Assembly: GCF_040239565.1 (NCBI RefSeq)
Contig: NZ_JBEHWS010000009.1
Location: 1-64,000 of the forward strand
Length of the DNA stretch: 64,000 nt
From: Fulvimarina sp040239565
GTDB lineage: Bacteria; Pseudomonadota; Alphaproteobacteria; Rhizobiales; Rhizobiaceae
Reading direction: 5' to 3'
The stretch's first letter is position 1; each line of letters opens with the position of its first letter. Below, piece after piece: positions 61,411 to 64,000 of this stretch. The translations under genes were made by a program, and so were the position numbers. Under the pieces are notes generated by a model. It made no database searches. It saw only the letters and a program-made list of their open reading frames with translations, and had not been told where the DNA came from.

Positions 61411-61519
61411 GGCTGATCTTCCCTCCCCATTGCTTGGCTTTCCGTCATGACTGTCTCGTCATGTTCGCGGTTCATTAAGGCATTTTGTTCATTCTTCGGG
61501 AAGACAAGCCCTCGTTCTG

Positions 61520-63076
61520 ATGTTCCCGCGTTCCGGACCTGTCCTCGATCCAATGTCCCTTGCCCTCTCCCCTTTCGACAACAGGACCGATGCCGGCCAG
61601 GACCGCAAGCCGCGCGCGCTGCCCAGTGGTTCGAAGGCGGTTCAGTCGGCGCGGCAGAACCTGAAGCGGAAAGGACGGCGCAACGCCTCCTTCATCGAGG
61701 CTGAACTCCTCGTACAGCATGCCGCCCAGCTTCGCGCGGCCTCGATCATCCTGCCCGCGCCCGTGCTGCTTGCAGGTTTCGGTCTGTCGACTTTTACAGG
61801 GGTTACGGTTGCATCGGCATGGACGCTGGCGACGCTGAGCGCCTACCTGATCATCCTTTATCTCGCTCGCCGTGCAGATACCGGTACCTACGGGACTGAA
61901 GGCTCCGCCAAGGCGAGGCCGCACGCAAGCGTGCTTCCCTTTCTCGCCGGTCATACGTTCGCCGGTCTCTGCTGGTCCGCCCTCGCCTTTCTGGAATGCC
62001 AGGACTGCACTGCGATGCGGTTCGAACTCTTCCACTTTGCCGCGCTGATCATGGCGATTGCCATGACCGCGATGATTTCTTCTACCTTGCGCTTCGTGGT
62101 GCCGATTGCCTTCGCACCGCTTGTCCTCGGCCTGAGCCTCGAAACTTATACCAATCCCGATCCCATAAGCTCGGCGATGCAGGGTGTCGTCATCGGCGCC
62201 GTGCCGTTTTTCGCCTTCGTCGCGGAAGCGCTGCGCCGGGGTGCGGTCGCCCGGGTTCGTCACCAGGCGGAGAAAGACGAGCTGATCGGCGAACTCGAAC
62301 GCTCGCGCGTGCTGTCAGACGAAGCACGTCGCCGCGCGGAAGACGCCAACCTCGCCAAGTCGCAGTTCCTCGCGACCATGAGCCACGAGCTGCGTACACC
62401 GCTCAACGCGATCCTGGGCTTTTCCGAAGTGATGATGAACGAGATCTTCGGGCCGATCGGCAGCCCAAACTACAAGGAATATCTCGCCGACATCCATTCC
62501 TCCGGAAAGCACCTTCTCGGCGTTATCAACGAGATCCTCGACCTGTCGCGCGTCGAGGCGGGACAATACGCGCTGAACGAGGAGGCGGTCGATCTTTCCA
62601 CGATTGCCGCCGATTGCGCCTCGACCGTGCGGCTGCGGGCGGAAGACAAGCGCATCTCGCTTCAGATGCAATTCGAGGAGGGTCTTCCCTCGCTCTGGGG
62701 CGACGAACGCGCGTTGCGCCAGATCGTGCTCAACCTTCTCTCCAACGCGGTGAAGTTCACGCCGAAGGGCGGCGAGATCGTTCTGCGCGTCGGCTGGACG
62801 GCAGGCGGCGGGCAATATGTCGGCGTCAGCGACAACGGGGCCGGCATTCCGGAGGATGAGATCCCGACGGTCCTCGCCTCCTTCGGCCAGGGCTCGAACG
62901 CCATCAAGAGCGCGGAACAGGGCACCGGTCTTGGTCTCCCGATCGTTCAGGCGCTGGTCAAGCTGCACGACGGGCAGTTCGAGCTATCGTCGCGCGAGGG
63001 CAAGGGAACGGACGTCATAGCCGTCTTCCCGCATTCGCGCGTCCTGGAAGTGATGCCGGCCTTCGACATCGTTTGA
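61520..63076 (+). CDS. PleC/DivJ-type sensor histidine kinase
   Basis: A 518-residue kinase. About residues 60-250 hold several membrane helices; a coiled linker (KDELIGELERSRVLSDEARR) leads to the HisKA domain with phospho-His in FLATMSHELRTPLNAILGFS and the PdhS/PleC/DivJ hallmark VMMNEIFGPIGSPNYKEYLA then HLLGVINEILDLSRVEAG; the ATPase N box is NLLSNAVKFTPKGG and G boxes VSDNGAGIPED and GTGLGLPIVQALV. It probably sets the phosphorylation state of a DivK-like response regulator. No response regulator gene is near. The start could be 61520 or 61553. Confidence 0.88.
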   Translation: MFPRSGPVLDPMSLALSPFDNRTDAGQDRKPRALPSGSKAVQSARQNLKRKGRRNASFIEAELLVQHAAQLRAASIILPAPVLLAGFGLSTFTGVTVASAWTLATLSAYLIILYLARRADTGTYGTEGSAKARPHASVLPFLAGHTFAGLCWSALAFLECQDCTAMRFELFHFAALIMAIAMTAMISSTLRFVVPIAFAPLVLGLSLETYTNPDPISSAMQGVVIGAVPFFAFVAEALRRGAVARVRHQAEKDELIGELERSRVLSDEARRRAEDANLAKSQFLATMSHELRTPLNAILGFSEVMMNEIFGPIGSPNYKEYLADIHSSGKHLLGVINEILDLSRVEAGQYALNEEAVDLSTIAADCASTVRLRAEDKRISLQMQFEEGLPSLWGDERALRQIVLNLLSNAVKFTPKGGEIVLRVGWTAGGGQYVGVSDNGAGIPEDEIPTVLASFGQGSNAIKSAEQGTGLGLPIVQALVKLHDGQFELSSREGKGTDVIAVFPHSRVLEVMPAFDIV

Positions 63077-63186
63077 AGCTTCGCACGCCCCAACGGGTCC
63101 GCGGCCTGTCTTGAGCGGAAGCACCCAATCGACCATATCCAGTGCAATCATGAGACACGTTGCGCGGCCTGCGCCAAAGGACATCA

Positions 63187-63390
63187 ATGATCGAATCGCC
63201 CTGTAACGGGATCTGCCAGTTGCACCCGCAGACCGGGCTCTGCCGTGGTTGCGGCCGAACTGGCGCCGAGATCGGAGCCTGGGCGTCCCTCTCCCGCAGC
63301 GATCGCAAGTCCGTCATGGAAACTCTTCCAGAGCGCATGCGGCAGGCGGGCATGAAACCCTTCGGCATCAAGGATCGCAGCGATGCGTGA
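63187..63390 (+). CDS. DUF1289 protein
   Basis: A 67-residue protein of the DUF1289 family. It begins MIESPCNGICQLHPQTGLCR and has four Cys in CNGIC and CRGC, suggestive of a metal or Fe-S site. The residues WASLSRSDRKSVMETLPERM are the family's C-terminal part. An in-frame ATG nine codons upstream exists, but the conserved part starts here. It overlaps the next gene by eight bases. Confidence 0.85.
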   Translation: MIESPCNGICQLHPQTGLCRGCGRTGAEIGAWASLSRSDRKSVMETLPERMRQAGMKPFGIKDRSDA

Positions 63391-64000
63391 CGGTAATCTC
63401 TTCTGGATCCTCATTGCGATCATCGGCATCGCCCTTCTCGCTCTCCTGACCAGTCAGGACGGGATGGTCGCCGGCCTGCCGGAGGGCCAGTTCGCCGAGC
63501 TTGCCTATTACGGCACATGGGGCGTCGCGCTTGGCGCCGGCCTCTTTCTCTTCAGCGGCATCCGGATTGGCGAAGCGCTTCGACACGCGATCGTCTGGAT
63601 CGGCATTTTCATGGTGGTGATCGGTGCATACGCCTTTGCCCCGGAATTTCTGGCGATCAAGGACAGGATGATGGCCGTGCTCATGCCCGGAAGCGTCGTC
63701 CCGGTCTCCTCCGATGGCGAGCGGCCGCAATACATGGTGACGCGTGGTCGTGACGGGCATTTCCATTTGAACGGCGCGGTCGATGGCGAGAGCGTTTCGT
63801 TCATGGTGGACACCGGGGCCTCCATGATCGCAATGGATCGGCCAACGGCAGAATCGCTCGGTATCGATACGGATAGCCTGTCTTTCACCGACTATGTGCA
63901 GACAGCGAACGGCGTCACCCGCTCGGCGCCGGTGTTCCTCGATTCGGTCACGGTTGGCGATATCGAGCGGCGCAATATCCGCGCGGCCGTTACGGACAGC
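63383..64000 (+). CDS. Retropepsin-like aspartic protease (partial)
   Basis: The frame runs off the window end; 206 codons are visible. It begins MRDGNLFWILIAIIGIALLA with a membrane anchor, has a further hydrophobic segment region (residues 45-100), then a periplasmic retropepsin domain with FMVDTGASMIAMDRPTAES holding the catalytic Asp, and GVTRSAPVFLDSVTVGDIER. It matches TIGR02281-type clan AA aspartic proteases. Two predicted membrane segments separate this protein from secreted viral-type proteases. The start overlaps DUF1289. Confidence 0.88.
   Translation, partial: MRDGNLFWILIAIIGIALLALLTSQDGMVAGLPEGQFAELAYYGTWGVALGAGLFLFSGIRIGEALRHAIVWIGIFMVVIGAYAFAPEFLAIKDRMMAVLMPGSVVPVSSDGERPQYMVTRGRDGHFHLNGAVDGESVSFMVDTGASMIAMDRPTAESLGIDTDSLSFTDYVQTANGVTRSAPVFLDSVTVGDIERRNIRAAVTDS

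Overview
The window comes from a GC-rich alphaproteobacterium, most likely of the order Hyphomicrobiales (Rhizobiales). This rests on an mdh-sucC-sucD-sucA-sucB block, a hisB-DUF2628-hisH-hisA-hisF-hisE-coaA block, the cell-cycle kinase CckA, a DksA with a reduced zinc motif and a divided alphaproteobacterial LexA-type box at recA. A bacterial voltage-gated sodium channel hints at a marine or saline lineage (Aurantimonadaceae-like is a guess, not shown). I see no rRNA, tRNA, CRISPR array or intact insertion sequence.

Region by region: (1) 1-12770, minus strand. The TCA block reads mdh, sucC, sucD, sucA, sucB, but sucC and sucD are separated by about 2.2 kb holding a small membrane protein, a secreted protein, a broken lipoprotein gene and a vapBC-like toxin-antitoxin pair. 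A secreted small protein, an SDR and a GST follow sucB. (2) 13417-15737: a 5TM-LYT diguanylate cyclase and zapE. (3) 15903-22232, plus strand: the histidine operon, including a 32-residue membrane microprotein between hisH and hisA, and an alpha/beta hydrolase plus Uma2 protein inserted between hisA and hisF; coaA closes it. (4) 22302-28740, minus strand: treZ-malQ-treY with 4-nt overlaps, turning alpha-glucan into trehalose. (5) 29067-39424: a cluster with a zinc metallopeptidase, a 1138-residue transglutaminase/DUF2126 protein, a circularly permuted ATP-grasp/alpha-E protein and a second transglutaminase, interrupted on the other strand by an AEC transporter and a NavAb-type channel. (6) 39421-48034: murI, trmJ, a carboxylesterase, icd, alaS and recA. 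(7) 48322-54102: cckA, a FliO-like orphan, dksA, cysK and a free-standing AlaX editing protein. (8) 54134-59152: ilvH and ilvB, separated by an opposite-strand gene for an acidic secreted protein with a regular higher-order repeat; upstream of ilvB is an attenuator with an Ile/Leu/Val-rich leader peptide that appears leaderless. (9) 59234-64000: a prlF-yhaV toxin-antitoxin pair with a perfect palindromic operator, a uracil-DNA glycosylase-family gene, a GST, a PleC/DivJ-type histidine kinase, a DUF1289 protein and a retropepsin-like protease cut by the window end.

The best candidates for something undescribed are the repeat protein at 54861-57059 and the transglutaminase/ATP-grasp/alpha-E/metallopeptidase cluster. 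The best regulatory signal is the ilvB leader.
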